Shown here: one piece after another, positions 1 through 12,900 of the stretch | How positions within the stretch are numbered: position 1 is the first letter of the stretch | Layout: the number at the start of each line of letters is the position of its first letter | Source of the DNA: a virus | DNA length: 63,153 bases | Virus record (IMG/VR): IMGVR_UViG_3300032132_000007 | Span: 1 to 63,153 of that record | Strand: one strand, 5' to 3' | Notes under the pieces: generated by a model | Told to the model about the DNA's origin: nothing | Database searches by the model: none | What the model saw: only the letters and a program-made list of their open reading frames with translations | Translations under genes and position numbers: made by a program

Positions 1-127
1 TCCCGGCACATACTCTGTAGCGAGGTAAATCATGGCACTCGATTTTCTTGGATACGACCCGTATGAAGAGGAGGGTCGTCTACGACGAGCAGCCCGGATT
101 GATTCGATCGGTGGGCAGGGATCACCG
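1..127. repeat. Terminal direct repeat, left copy
   Basis: Bases 1-127 are identical to 63027-63153. The repeat spans the end of the 60931-63054 gene and the start of the gene at 32. Reading frames run through the join without disruption, so this is the overlap of a circular (or circularly permuted) molecule. A length of 127 equals a common assembly k-mer size, which favours an assembly overlap over a packaged terminal repeat. Confidence 0.95.
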
Positions 128-616
128 TACACCGGTCGACCGGTTGTGAATTATCCGTCGTCTGTGTCGAATCCGAATCCGGTGTCGGTTCCGGTAACGT
201 CATTCCCCAATCAGACCAATCTCGACCCGTCGATCGCGTATCCGTTGTTTGAACGCTTTGAGGGATACGTCAATGACCAGGCAGAAGCGGGCCTTGACTG
301 GATGCCCTTGCCGACCCCCTACTACACGTACAACGAATCGCGTGATCCCACCACGGGAGACTACCTCTCTCGGAATGTCAGTGCAGATTACTCAGGTATG
401 GCGGAACCCCTTGTGGACTTTGCGAAGTGGTACGCAGAGCCGGTGCAGGGTCGCCTCGCACGCGGGATTGGAACACTGAACGACGCCCGGCACGTCGTCA
501 CGGACAACTCACAGATATCCCACTACACAGATCCACGCACGGGCATCGCGACACCGTACCCATTCCTAACGTCTGCGAGACCCGGCGCCTCGGCGTATGA
601 TCCTGTCTATTATTGA
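32..616 (+). CDS. Hypothetical virion-region protein
   Basis: 194 residues, ATG after a GAGG ribosome site. No family recognised. It is rich in Tyr, Pro and Asn with several PY-type turns, and has no membrane segment. It lies directly downstream of the 60931-63054 gene once the circle is closed and upstream of two other low-complexity proteins. Position suggests a structural or ejected virion component of the tail end of the morphogenesis operon. Function unknown. Confidence 0.8.
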   Translation: MALDFLGYDPYEEEGRLRRAARIDSIGGQGSPYTGRPVVNYPSSVSNPNPVSVPVTSFPNQTNLDPSIAYPLFERFEGYVNDQAEAGLDWMPLPTPYYTYNESRDPTTGDYLSRNVSADYSGMAEPLVDFAKWYAEPVQGRLARGIGTLNDARHVVTDNSQISHYTDPRTGIATPYPFLTSARPGASAYDPVYY

Positions 617-629
617 TGAAAGGTAAGTC

Positions 630-1328
630 ATGCCAAATCGACTCAACGCGTTTGGATTGTTCGGGGGCGTGAACGACGCGAGATCTCGCCAAGGAATCGT
701 TCCCAGTAACCTGCAGAATACTGGCGGTAACCTGACTGGCAGAGCGGGCCAGGCAGCAAATTTCGCCCTTGCGCAACAGGCACAGCAACAGGCAGAAGCG
801 CAACGGGTGTCGCAGGCACCGTCATTGGCTGCGTCGTACGGACCACAGGTTCAGAGTGGTATACAGCAGGCTCAAGACGAGTATTTTCGGGGGATTTCAC
901 AGGCTGAACAAGAACAACGGGACGCCCTTGCCAGAGAACAGCATCGGGCGCAACTGGAGAGGGACCGCCTTTCGTACTCACCAGCATACGTTCAGGCAGG
1001 CAGCAGTGTACCGGGCCAATATCGACCGAGCGCCACGTACAACGCTCTGGGGCAGCAGCTGTCGTCGACACCGTCCACGGGTATGGAGCTGTACGACCGT
1101 GCTGTTGGTGGTGACGCAAATGCCGGTGCGATCATAATGGCGGATTACAACCGACGGGGTCTGGAGACACCGTATGAAGCGCAATTGGCAGTGATGAATC
1201 AGCAATCTCGAACTCCGTCACTCAGAACAACAGGGTCGCGTGGATCCGTTGCTCGACAGACAGGTCAGACTGGCACTGGAGGTCGGTTGGGCGGATGGGG
1301 CGGTCGTCGAAAATGGGGCGGAGCGTAA
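630..1328 (+). CDS. Hypothetical Gln-rich virion-region protein
   Basis: 232 residues, start ATG preceded by AAAGGTAAGTC. The middle (about 40-115) is rich in Gln, Ala and Glu and probably helical. The C terminus is Gly/Arg-rich and basic. No recognised domain. Placed between two other probable internal virion proteins with very short spacers (13 and 3 bases), so it is co-transcribed and co-translated with them. An internal or ejection protein is plausible from position only. Confidence 0.8.
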   Translation: MPNRLNAFGLFGGVNDARSRQGIVPSNLQNTGGNLTGRAGQAANFALAQQAQQQAEAQRVSQAPSLAASYGPQVQSGIQQAQDEYFRGISQAEQEQRDALAREQHRAQLERDRLSYSPAYVQAGSSVPGQYRPSATYNALGQQLSSTPSTGMELYDRAVGGDANAGAIIMADYNRRGLETPYEAQLAVMNQQSRTPSLRTTGSRGSVARQTGQTGTGGRLGGWGGRRKWGGA

Positions 1329-1331
1329 ATC

Positions 1332-3851
1332 ATGAACCAGTACCAGATGGCAACGAACGAAGCTCTGCGCCAGAGGATGGCGCAGATGGCATCCAATAAT
1401 CAGCGTCTGGCACCTGTGGGTGCGTACATCCCCCCACCCTCGTTCAATGCCATTCCAGGCGTTACTCGGGCGCAGCAGCAGGCGGCGCGCGCTGCGGAGG
1501 ATCGTGCGCGTCGTGCGGAAATGGATGCGCAAGCGAAGGCTCACCAGTATGCGATGGAGCTGCAGGGTCAGGGTCTGGCGTCGGATTACAACCGCGCGGC
1601 AATGGAAGCCAACACGCGTGCGAATATGGCATCCGGTCAGCAGTTCGCGGACATGCAGATGCTGCGGGAACAGGGTGCGATCAACCAGGTACTGTCACGG
1701 GAAGAGGCAGCGGCGCGAGCACGTCTTCAGGAACTGGCTGGACGGCAGGATATCGCAGCGATTCAGGAGCGGGGACAGATCGAACAGCAGCTGGCCCAAA
1801 TTCAGGGCGAGCAGCAGATGCAGTTACAGCAGCTGCAGGGTCAGCAGCAAGTCGGGCTGCAAGAGAGTGAGAACCTGAACCGGATGCGTCTGCAGATGAT
1901 GGACGCGAACACCCGGATGAACTTGGGTGAACAGGGCGCGTATTATGACCAACGGATGGCGGATCAAAACAATGCAGCGGCGATGCAGCGGCTGATGGAG
2001 ACGGGTCGTCAGAATACTGGGCTGGCCCAACTGCAGGGCGAGCAGCAGATGGGTCAGATAGGTGCTCGGGGTGACCTCGACTGGCGGAATCTGCAATTTC
2101 AGGAACAGGGATTACAGGATCGTCTCGACACTGAGCTGACCGGGCGAATGGAGCAGATCGGTGCGGCGAATCGGGGCGCGATGGATCAAGCACAACTTAG
2201 AGAAAGGGGTGCGTGGGACCGAGCGAAGCTGACCGGTGAGCAGTCGCGGAAGCGCGCACTCATTGAGGGCAGGAATCGATTGGACGTTGCAGGCCTCCAG
2301 GGACAATGGGGAGTCGATCAAACGGAGGCGCAGGGCCAGTCTTACCAAGACACGGCGAGAATACGCGGACAGCATGACATGCGTCTGCAGAAGACGAAGG
2401 ATGCGACTGAACTGTACGGGTTGGGATATCGGCTGGATGACGACCAGCAAGCCCAGATTCGTGCCCTGCGTGCCAAGAAAGAGCACCTGTATACGAGAGA
2501 GCTTGACTTCAAGAAAGACCCACACGGTGATCGTCCCGAATGGAGGCGGAAGATCAACCAGATCGAAGATAAAATTCTGGACATAAGAGCACGACCGGCG
2601 GTGATACCGGAGGTTCAACACCGCGACGATTTCAGAGTTAACCCGTCCAGCGGACAGCAATACTACTTCGACCCCTCAACTGGCGGTTACAAACCGGAGC
2701 CTTCACAGGGTACTAGCGGCAGTCGTAGTAGAACGGGTGCGGGCACGGGCGATGGTATGGATTTATTGAACATGGCCCAAAAAATGACCGAGCAAGACCG
2801 GGAAGCTCATATCATCAGGCAAGAGCAATTAGACGAAGAGAACAGAGAACCGTTTGACAAAGAAGCAGCCTTCAGCAGAAACCTTCAAATGGTTCACAAT
2901 GCTGCGGGGTCACCGATTCCGGTCACTCCTGAACAACAGCAGCAGCAGGAACAGCAGCGCAGGCAGGAACTTAATACTAGGTTCGGCGTTGAATTTGGGG
3001 ACATTCTTTCGGGGGAAGAACGATACAGCCAGGCGGCACTCCTCGGTAAGTCTCCGGGATTAAGTGGAGCACGGACAATCGGGGGTCATGTGTATACAGA
3101 CCCGAGCTTTTACGAAACCGCAGCGCCAACTTCGCCGCAAGAACTGGTGAAGCTGGTGAATAAAGAACGTCCGAAGGATATGCGTCGTCTCCAAGCTGAA
3201 GTGGCGAAAGGGGTGATATCCCCTGAAGAGGGGCAGCGAATCCTGAATTCTATGGCGGATGACATTCAAGCCGAGCGTCACCTGGAGCGTGGTGCGGAAC
3301 AGGTCTTTAAGGGGGACTACGAGAAGTTCGATCCTCGGATGGAACGGATTCTTCTGGAGACGCGGTTTGACTCACCGGAAGAAAAGGACTGGCTCGCCGA
3401 AACCGAAGCAAAGGCTGAAGCAGCGGGCAAGATTACCATGCCGGGCAATACGTTGGGCGACGGGCGAGGGTCCGAGTGGCCGTTTCAGGAAGAGACGAAA
3501 GGTGTATCCGTGCCGGACGCGTGGAAGACATGGAAATTGGTTCTGGCAAAGTATGGATCAAACGGCCCGCCCCAGTCAGCGCCCGAGTACGGCGAGTTTG
3601 GAGTGGCGACTGCCGTGTTGCGTCAGGCCAAGGTTGTCGACGAGAAGATACTCAACCGGGCACTGGCACCTGCGAAAAGCGCGGTGCAACAACCGTTCGG
3701 GATTACGAAGCAGCCTGATTACAACCCGTACTATTACCCAGACGGTCCAGCGGGATCAAGAGGGGCACGGACAATCGGGGGTCATGTTTATACAGACCCG
3801 AGTTTTTACGAACCCGGAACCAAGCCGATTTATGAGTCGTACGGGTGGTAA
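1332..3851 (+). CDS. Long Gln-rich coiled-coil protein, probable internal virion protein
   Basis: 839 residues, start 3 bases after the preceding stop region. Residues about 45-460 are almost continuous Gln/Ala/Arg/Met-rich helix with many Q-Q runs and no prolines, typical of a long coiled coil. The C-terminal half is charged with short predicted helices. The 16-residue string ARTIGGHVYTDPSFYE occurs twice, near residue 578 and at the extreme C terminus (about 812). Its position immediately before the giant 3,270-residue protein suggests an internal or ejection protein, or a structural scaffold for one. No homologue is recognised with certainty. Confidence 0.8.
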   Translation: MNQYQMATNEALRQRMAQMASNNQRLAPVGAYIPPPSFNAIPGVTRAQQQAARAAEDRARRAEMDAQAKAHQYAMELQGQGLASDYNRAAMEANTRANMASGQQFADMQMLREQGAINQVLSREEAAARARLQELAGRQDIAAIQERGQIEQQLAQIQGEQQMQLQQLQGQQQVGLQESENLNRMRLQMMDANTRMNLGEQGAYYDQRMADQNNAAAMQRLMETGRQNTGLAQLQGEQQMGQIGARGDLDWRNLQFQEQGLQDRLDTELTGRMEQIGAANRGAMDQAQLRERGAWDRAKLTGEQSRKRALIEGRNRLDVAGLQGQWGVDQTEAQGQSYQDTARIRGQHDMRLQKTKDATELYGLGYRLDDDQQAQIRALRAKKEHLYTRELDFKKDPHGDRPEWRRKINQIEDKILDIRARPAVIPEVQHRDDFRVNPSSGQQYYFDPSTGGYKPEPSQGTSGSRSRTGAGTGDGMDLLNMAQKMTEQDREAHIIRQEQLDEENREPFDKEAAFSRNLQMVHNAAGSPIPVTPEQQQQQEQQRRQELNTRFGVEFGDILSGEERYSQAALLGKSPGLSGARTIGGHVYTDPSFYETAAPTSPQELVKLVNKERPKDMRRLQAEVAKGVISPEEGQRILNSMADDIQAERHLERGAEQVFKGDYEKFDPRMERILLETRFDSPEEKDWLAETEAKAEAAGKITMPGNTLGDGRGSEWPFQEETKGVSVPDAWKTWKLVLAKYGSNGPPQSAPEYGEFGVATAVLRQAKVVDEKILNRALAPAKSAVQQPFGITKQPDYNPYYYPDGPAGSRGARTIGGHVYTDPSFYEPGTKPIYESYGW
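3064..3115 (+). repeat. Internal repeat encoding ARTIGGHVYTDPSFYE, copy 1
   Basis: This stretch is nearly identical in DNA to the stretch at about 3763-3814 of the same gene, with only a few third-position differences. Both encode the same 16 residues after a glycine. The second copy sits a few residues before the stop, so the motif looks like a duplicated docking or terminal peptide. Confidence 0.85.
3763..3814 (+). repeat. Internal repeat encoding ARTIGGHVYTDPSFYE, copy 2
   Basis: Second copy of the peptide repeat described at 3064, located near the C terminus of the same protein. Confidence 0.85.
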
Positions 3852-3947
3852 TCAGGAGACGGAGTCGGCAGCGTCGGGAGGGGTGAATCCATGGCGCCTT
3901 GGAAGTGGAAGACTATGGTCCACTGGTGATATAACAAGGATTATCCA

Positions 3948-6900
3948 ATGGGTGAACTCGCCGGTCTGCTGCGCAGCGTTGGGTACAAAACGCGGGCACA
4001 GCGACAAGAAGAAGAGGAACAGCAAAGACGTGCGAGGCTGTCACGCCGATACAGTACAACAGGCGAGGAGTCGGGCCTGACGAAGTTTCTGCGTGCAGGT
4101 GACGATGCGTCGCGCCAGACGGGGTATCAGCTAGCGCAGCAGGCTGCGCAGACTCCCAGCGGCTGGGCTGGTACTCCCGCACCCATACGCGAGGCGATGT
4201 ACGCGGTGCCCGGTGCGCTCCGCAGTGCAGCGAGCACGGTAGCCCGCCCGTTCTCCCGCAATCTGGCAGACGACATCCTTGAGGAAAAGAGGATTCAGGC
4301 GATTCAGGCCGAGGCGGATCGTCAGGATGACTGGTTCCCCACGGGCAGCCGTATGCTCGGTGGTGCATACGAGTCGATTGCGACCGTGGTTCCGGCATCA
4401 ATGGCAGCGGGTCCGGTAGGAGCGATCGGCGTATTCGCAGCGGAGCGTGGCAACGAAGCGATCAAGGAAGCTGAGGAAGCGGGCTTACAGGGTGACGACG
4501 CCCGCAACTACGTGTTACGCGCGACGGCGATTGAAGGTGGCGTGACGGGTGTGTTTCAGTTGGCAGGTCTGGGAGGCATGGAGTCGCTCGGTCGTGGTGC
4601 GCGTGGCGCGGCGAAAAGCGCAGTAACTGGTGCTGCACGGGGTACGGTTCCGTCAGCAGCGATGAAGACAGCAGCAAAAGGTCTGGAGCGGACGCCAGGT
4701 ATGCGGGCGTTCATGAAGGTGGCTTCCAAGAATCTGGCTGCCGAGACTGCCGAAGAAGAGATCATTGCGTTTTCCGATCTGGTGAATCAGTCGGTCAGTC
4801 GAGTGAATCCGGACGCACTGAACCCGGACAACGTGGTGAGTACGTTGGCGTACACGTTCGGTCAGACGGCGATCACGATGGGGATCATGCAGTCGCCGGG
4901 TGCAGTGGATGCGTTTCGCAGCAGTCCGAGTCGGGCGAAATGGAAGAACCTTCCAGAAGACCTGCGGGACGCGGTAAGAACAGTATATGGCAAGACGGTA
5001 AATTCTCAGCAGGACCGTGAGGAAATTGCCGACGTTCTTGGCGGGATGATGGCGGGAGTTGTGCAGGCGAAGGCAGCAGAGCAGGCAGCGGGAAGTCCCC
5101 CGTCGGAGGGGCAGGACGGTGACGGTGTACGTCAGCCTGCCCCTCTTCCTCCAGGAGATGTACAACCGGCAGAGGGTTCCACTCCCCTCGTGCCGACCCC
5201 GGATCCGCCGCCCACCGAGCAGGCGGATCCGGTTTCTCCAGAGACCACCGCGCCCGTACTTGAGCCGGGTATGATGGTGACGTGGACGACCAACAAAGGT
5301 ACAGACAAGGCACGGACCTATCGGGGTGTCTACAGGAAAACGTATGACACCGGACGAACAAGCATTGCCGAGGTAGAGTATCAGACACCGGAGGGTGGAT
5401 GGGCGCGCTTAGAGCGGGCACGCAAGCAGCCTGCCGAGAAGAGTCTGACCCCGTTGCAGGACGCCGCGCCGGAACCGGCTGCGGTCGAGCCGAGCGCTGC
5501 ACCCGAGGCGGGTCCGGTTACTGTTGACCAGAACGAAATAGCCACAGCACTAGAAGAGGCAGCACCGTACACGGAATACGGTCCCAACTACGTCCGAGAC
5601 GTTGATGACCGGGCGATGCGTCTGCGTAAGGCAATAGACGACGGATTTGATGAGAGGATGCAGAACCAGCTGCTGGGGGAGCTGCGTGCGAGTCTGGAGT
5701 TAGTGAAGCAGCTTCGAGCGGATCAGCCTGACCCCGCACAGGTGGAACCGGAGACACCATCCGAGCCTGAGTCCAGGCCGTTCAAGGTGGGCGATCCGGT
5801 AGTTCTAAACGAAGCGGAATGGGGACAAGTCGGGGGTAAAGTCGTTGCTGTCAATGATGACGGCACCGTGGAAGTGGCGTATGTGAACTCTCGCCCTGAC
5901 GAAGGTTTGGAAGAATATGAAAACCAGAGTTATGACGCAGATACAATTTATCACGCTGAGTGGCCGAACCTGGCGCCCAATACGCCGGTCGAAGTCGATC
6001 AGGAAGAAGGAGGAACAGAGAACGGTATAGTGCTAAGGGTATACCCAAGCGACCAAGCTGATGTACTTTACGCTGATGGCGAGACAGAGAAAAAAGTCCT
6101 GCTGGAGTTTGTGAAAGAGAAGCAACTTCCGTTTGCAGAAATGTCGGAACAGGCGTTGCGGGCGTGGATACAGAAGCACGACACGACGGGGGATTGGCCC
6201 GAGCAGGAAATGCAATCGTCCAGTCGTGACGAGTTGATTGAATCGGCCCAGGATCTGTGGTTGAAATTAGACGGCGAAGTCACATTCGCAGCGGAACCTG
6301 ATCAAGCACCTGCCGCCGACACACCAGCACCCGAAGCAGATGAACGCCGGTACGGACCCGCCCAGCAGACGGTTTTAGAGTTGGTTAAGGAAGCGGACTT
6401 GAAACTGCGCGAATCCGAAGCGGAGCGTGGCGGCACACATTTCGGGGATGTTCACGAAGGTGAACCGTGGAAGGGTGCGATCCAGCGCCTGGTCACCGAG
6501 AAGTTGGATAAGCACTACCCTGAAGGCACACCGGCAAGCGTGTACGACAGACTTACTCATGTGCTTGCGTCAGGATTCGACGGTCCACCTGATTCACCGC
6601 AGCCTGACACGCCGTCCGATGTGGCAGCACCGGAACCGTCCGTCACGCCACTCCTGGCGAAAGACGTAAAAATCCCCGACTTCGACAAGATCGACGACCC
6701 GGAAGATCTCAGGCAGGCATTGAAAGCCGCTCATGACGGGATACTTGCCGACGAACGCAACCGTAAGGACGGCGCGTTGAATGGAGAGGCAAAGCGCAAA
6801 CTAAAATCCATAGTGAAACGGCAGCAAAAACTGCCGCGCACGCCCGCAGAGATGGACACCCTGATCGACGCAGCGATCGAAGAAGCGATACCCGATGGCA

Positions 6901-9900
6901 AGACTGCAGCTGACGGTGTGAAATACCTGAAAGACCGCGTCAAACTGAACGACCTGAAGGATCGCTGGGCAGTCGACAAATGGCGAGGCGGTGTAAACAG
7001 TGTCCAATATAAGATCCAGAAAGAGATCGACCGCAGACTGAACCCCTACGCGGTCGAGGAGTCCGATGCCGATCAGGAATGGGATCACGAGGCGCATCGG
7101 AAGGAGGAAGCTGAGGCGATGTTGGGCGAGGCATACAGACTCCTCAAAGCGGGTACGGTCGACGATGCAGTCAGATATTTGAAAAGTGAATCAAAGCACT
7201 CAGTTAATAAGTTGGGGGATCTGCGAGAGCTGCTGGGGCTTCCGCTCCAAAACCACAACACCTTCAAAGACTTCGTCAACAACTACCTCGAACCGGAGTA
7301 CGACCCCTTCGGCGAGGAATCGCCGTTCGTGGATCCGGAAGCTGAGGCTTCAGCACCGGACGCTGCGCCCCCGCGACAGGAGTCGGAGTACGAGAAGCTC
7401 CAACGGCAGATCGACGCAATCGAGAGCGATTACGAAAGTTATGAAGAGGGGGCGGGGGCATGGGAACGTGGCGACACGAACATGACGTTGACAAAGCGTG
7501 CCGAGAAGAAGATTGCCCGCCTCCAACGCCAGATCGATAAGCTGCCCAAACACCCGGACGATATCGCGCAGTCCCTGACTGACGCGGAGGATGCGTTGCG
7601 TACGGAAGGCGTCGACGCGTGGGAAGCGGCCATGAAGGAGGACCACGTTACGGCGAAAGAACTTCGGGAGTATCTGGACCTGAAGAAAGGCTATGGGTGG
7701 AAGAAGATCGGTCAGCATCTGCTTGAAAAAGCGAAGGCGGAACAACAGGACGCGGCGCCCCCGCCAGTAGAACCGGAGCTGGATGAATCAGAGCCGAGTG
7801 GCCCGGAGTCTGAGGTGCGGGCAGAGCAGGAACCCGTGGTCGAGGACACGGTCGAACCTCCCATGACTCCATTGCAGGAGAGGCGTAAGGAACGACAGGA
7901 GACAGCCGCTACCGAACGGTACTTTCGGCAGCTGGATGAACGGGTGAAGACGGCAGGATTTCAGAAGGCACGGGTGCCGGTTCAGGTGCGAGACAGGAAT
8001 GACGATGACGCGACTCCCGAACTCCCCGGCCAGCAGCTGGGCGACTGGTTTGTCTACCGCCATCGGGAGCAGGACGAAGACGGCAACTGGGCGACCGCGA
8101 AAGGTTGGGGAGTGGTTCATGTGCCGACCGGTTTAGAGGCGGCGTCAGCGGGCACACAGAAAGACGCGAAGCAGCTGGCTCTTATGTACCGCGAGGCTGG
8201 GATTGATATGTCTCGGGTGACCTCAGCGGACCAGATGACAACGGAGCAGAGCAGCATCCTGAAGTCCATGCGGTCAGCGTGGGACCGCTCGGATCTACGA
8301 AACGTAGACGACACGCTGCGTCAGCAGATGCTGGATACGGTTCGACCCGTAGACCCCGGACTGAATGCGGACATCACGCTGGACGCAGGTGACTTAATTC
8401 CTCGGGGGAAAACAGCGCCAGACCCACGAATTGCCAAGTTGGTGAGGGAAGTTCCGGAGTTCGGGTACAACCCCGTCTTCACGGTAAATGACAACCGGCA
8501 ACTGGTGTTTCAAGACGGGTTCCGGTTTGCCTTCGAGCCGAAGTTGTTTGGATTAGAGGAAGGGGATGTTGAGCCGGGTATGCGTATCGGGATCAACCTC
8601 GGTGACATCGGGATCAAAACCCCGGCATCAGATAAGGTGGTCAAGTCCGTTCTGGAGCGCGAGTTCGCGGTAAAGAAGAAACCCAACAAGCGGGAACCCA
8701 GCGGTCCCGGTTTGATTGCCACACAGAACGATGAGCAGGTGGTCATTGCTGGCGAGGGGGAGAGCTGGACGGTCGTGGGTGACAGTCCTGCGGCTCAACG
8801 TGCTCGGACCCTGCTCGATGGTATCCCGTGGAAACGTGCGGAGCAGATCGCACAGAACGACGATGCCGCTGCCGAGCCGACCGCAGCGGAACCCTCAGCG
8901 CCGCGTCTTACAAAGACCATAGTTGAGGAAGGCCTGGCTGATGTTGAGAGTGGCGGGTATACAGTGAAGGCACATCCGTCCGTCGTCGGCGCGAATAAAA
9001 AGCAATCGCTCCAACAACATATTACTCGGGCGACGAGCGAGAGCGACAGGTTGCGCGAAAGTATCACGGTGATGCAGCGCAATGCCGACGAGGAAGGCGC
9101 CGACACTCGTGACGCTCAGGAGAAAGCACAGATAACACTCGGCAAAAAAATACGCGATCTGTTCAAGCTGCGGAAGCTCGCAGAGGGTCACACATACTGG
9201 GAAGTGAAGCGTAGCGACAATCTGGGCGCGGAACCATATCTGGTGTTTTCGGACGGCACAGTCCTGCACACATATGAGGGCACGTCTCCGCAAGAGGGGG
9301 CGGACGTGGAAGGCGAGTCCGTCCAGTGGCCGGTTGCCAATGCGCCGACCGTGGCGACGTATACGGAGTCATGGGACGAATTCCTTCGAATGCAAGGGCC
9401 GGATGATTCGGGAGCGGAATACATGCCCGCGAGTGGAGGCGACTCGGGACCGCGTGTTGCGGACTCGCAGGTACGTCCTGTGGCAATGAATTATCCATCG
9501 ACCACCGCGAATGTAGACGGCACTGAAACGGCACAGCGATCGCTGCGTGAGAGAGCGGAGCGTGCGTTTGAGGCAGCGAAGTCGTGGGTTACTGGACGGG
9601 GCATCCCCCGTGACCCCGATGCGCGCGTGGCTCACCGGGACATTATGCGGTCAGCTGAAGCGGCGATGACGAACGTGTCGAACACGTTCGGTCTCAAGCT
9701 GGGCTTTGTGAAAACGGGAGTGCGCGGGTTCTACGACCGCATTAGCGATATCGCTCGAATTGCAAACGTGGGTGATCTCCCGGCAGTGGTTCATGAGATC
9801 GGGCACGCAATCTCTCACGAGACAGTGGTTGCGACGCTGATCGAGAACGCAAACGAAACGGTGCTGGGCCAGCTGGAGGTTCTTGGTCAGGCAATATACA

Positions 9901-12900
9901 AGGAAGAACCTCACAACGGGTGGATCAGCGAAGGGTTCGCCGAGCTGGTGCGTTCGTGGATGACCGCTCAGGGACCAGACCGTCATAGGCTGGATGGTGA
10001 CGGACGGGGCAACACAGGCATCGCTCCGGATGCTGTGAAGTGGTTCGAGAACAAAGTGTTGCCACAGCTGGGTGACAACAGAGGCCAGGACTTCATCGAG
10101 ATGCAGCGACTGATGCACAAGTATGACAGTCAGGGAGCTGTCAATCGGGCGCTGGCGAACCTCATTGACATGGGCAAAAGAAATAATCCGTTTGATTTCA
10201 AAGCTCGCGTACGAGACGCACGCATTGCTCACGTTGACGCATACACGATGCTGATGGAAATATCGGATTGGGTTCGTGAGCACACCGGGAAGGAGTTACT
10301 GCCCCATCAGGATCCCTATAAGCTGGCCGCCATGAGCAAACTTGTGCATCACTCGCAGGCATTCAACGCTGTGATGGATGAGGGAATCGTCATCTTTCAG
10401 CGGGGGCACTACGATAAGGAAACAGGAGAATGGGTCCGCAACGAAGACCCGAACGATCAGCGTGGTGCATTTCGTAAGATCGGCCCGGCTCTGAACGAGG
10501 TGAACGCGATACTGGAGGATTCAAACAAGGGTGAGTTCGGTATCTACCTGGTAGCGAAACGGTCGCTGGCATTAAAGGACAACAAGAAGGCGCAGGCGAA
10601 GTGGCTGTCACGGGCGATGGGTGCCCCGGTGGAATGGGACGGCACTGAGTTCCACATTATGACGCCGGGCGGACTCGTGGCGTTCACCAATAAGGACGCC
10701 ATAGCCAAAGCGAAGAAGGAGACTGCGAAAAACACACCGATGACCGAAAAGGATGCACGCGCAGCAATCGCCGAGCTGGAGTCCCCGGCATTCGAGAATG
10801 CTGCCGATATCGTATACCAGTTCTCCGATGCGATGCTGACCTACATGGCATCAAAGTCCCCCGCGTTCGTGCCGATCGTGAATCGGATGCGTGCCAACGA
10901 CGCCGGGTTCTACGCGCCCCTGTCCCGATACTTCTACGAGCTGGGGTCGTGGCAAGCTGACGAACGTAAGGGTGGAGGCTCCGACGCACAGAGGGGTGCT
11001 ATAGGACATGGTCAAAAAGGATCCACGCGTCCGGAAGTCAAAGATCCTATTCCGCAGCTGATATCGAACGCACAACAGATGTTTCAGGCGGCGAACGACC
11101 GTGCGGTGATTGACGCACTCGCTGCCCTGACCCGACCTCGACCCCCGGAGCCGGGAGAAAAGGTGACGTGGGTAACGGAGGGGGGCAAAGAAAGGACTGC
11201 CACCTACGTGAAACGCAAGGATCAACGCTTCTCTCAGGTGAAGCTCGAAAACGGTAGGCTGGAAAACATACGGACGCTTCGCCTTACCGGAGAGCATGAC
11301 TGGCAAGGGATCGGCAAGTTGATAAGTCAAGTGCCCACTGAACATGAGAAGGTGTTGTCGAAGGAGGTCAAGGATGTGGTTAAAGCACTGCGAGACACGT
11401 TGGAGGAGCAGGGTGCTACGCTGGAAATTACAGACGAGGCGGGGCGTGAGTTTGACGATGACGAACTGATGGGGTTCATCAACTTCTTCCGCCAAAAACC
11501 ACAGTACCTGGGAAACAAGCCCGTGTTCCCGATCCTGACGGATGGAAAGGTGACGTGGTTGCAGGTGGAACCAGATCTGTACGACGCGTTGCAAACCAAC
11601 GCGGTGGTTGACCATGGCGCTGACTGGGGCGGCCTGAAAGACCTGCTGATAGGTGCTCCGAACCGTACGTTCCGTGCGATGACGACGACATTCAACACGG
11701 CGTTCGGTCTATTCAAGAACCCCCTGCGTGATTTGCAGACGGCAGCTATCAACACGCGTTCTTCCCCACAACCGTGGGAGAACGTGAAGGGGTACTTCGG
11801 TGAGTTACTTGGTTCGACCAAAGAACTTCTGGGGCACGTAGGAAGCGGTGCCCAGGCTGCTGCAGGTGCTGCGGATAAATACGTGCTCGACCCGTTTACG
11901 GGGAAGGCGGGAATGTTGTCGGGAGTGGTGGCGAAGACACCGGACTTTGTTGAGAAGGTGCGTGGCAAAGAGGTGAAGTGGGAAGGTACTCAGGTCAATC
12001 GATGGGCGAAGCTGATGGGCCTGCATATGGCACAGCCAACGGGCCAGGACACTGCCATCACCCGCGACCTGGGGAGCATCATTACAGGTGATCGCACGTT
12101 TAGACAAGCGTGGATCTCTGCACCGGCGAACTACATCCGGGATGGGATCAACATTTTTGAGACGACAGCACGCAACGCCGAGGTGATAAACCTTGCACGG
12201 CAGCGGGGGATCGACCTGAACCACATGACGTGGGACCAGATGATTGAAATGGCGATCGCGTGGAAGGAAGTGACGGCAGACTTCTCAGCAGCGGGCACTG
12301 CCACCAGGCAGGCGAATTACTATATTCCATTTTACGCAGCACAGATTGCCGGTCTGCGGTCGTACTCTCGTGCAGCGGTCAGGAACCCAAAAGACTTTGC
12401 GATTCGTCAGTCTGCGATGGCGACACTGGGACTGTTTGCGTGGTTCTTGAACAAGGACGACGACTGGTATAAGGAAAGCACAGGTATGGAGAAGTACCTG
12501 TATTGGAACTTCGAGATTGGCGACAACATCATCAAGGTGCCGAGGTCGTATGAGGCGGGCACGATGGTGGCGGGGATGATGGAAGCGATGGCAGATGCTG
12601 CGTATCAGAAGGATCCGGCAGGCCTGGATGAGTTCATGGAGACACTTCAGGAAGTGCTTGGTCCGACTGGTCTGCCGGTGGCGGCTGCACGCAAGGCGGC
12701 AGGTACGATGGAGTGGGGTGAGGTGGGAGGCCTGGTGTCCGACTTCCTGCCTGTGATTTTGCGTGAAGGTCTCGACCAAGCGACGAACTGGGACCACTTC
12801 TGGAACCAGCCGATCGTGTCGAGGAGTCTGGAGCAGATGCCTGCCGAGGAGCAGTTCGACAAGTTCACATCAAAGGTGGGCATCGCCATTGGTGGGATGA

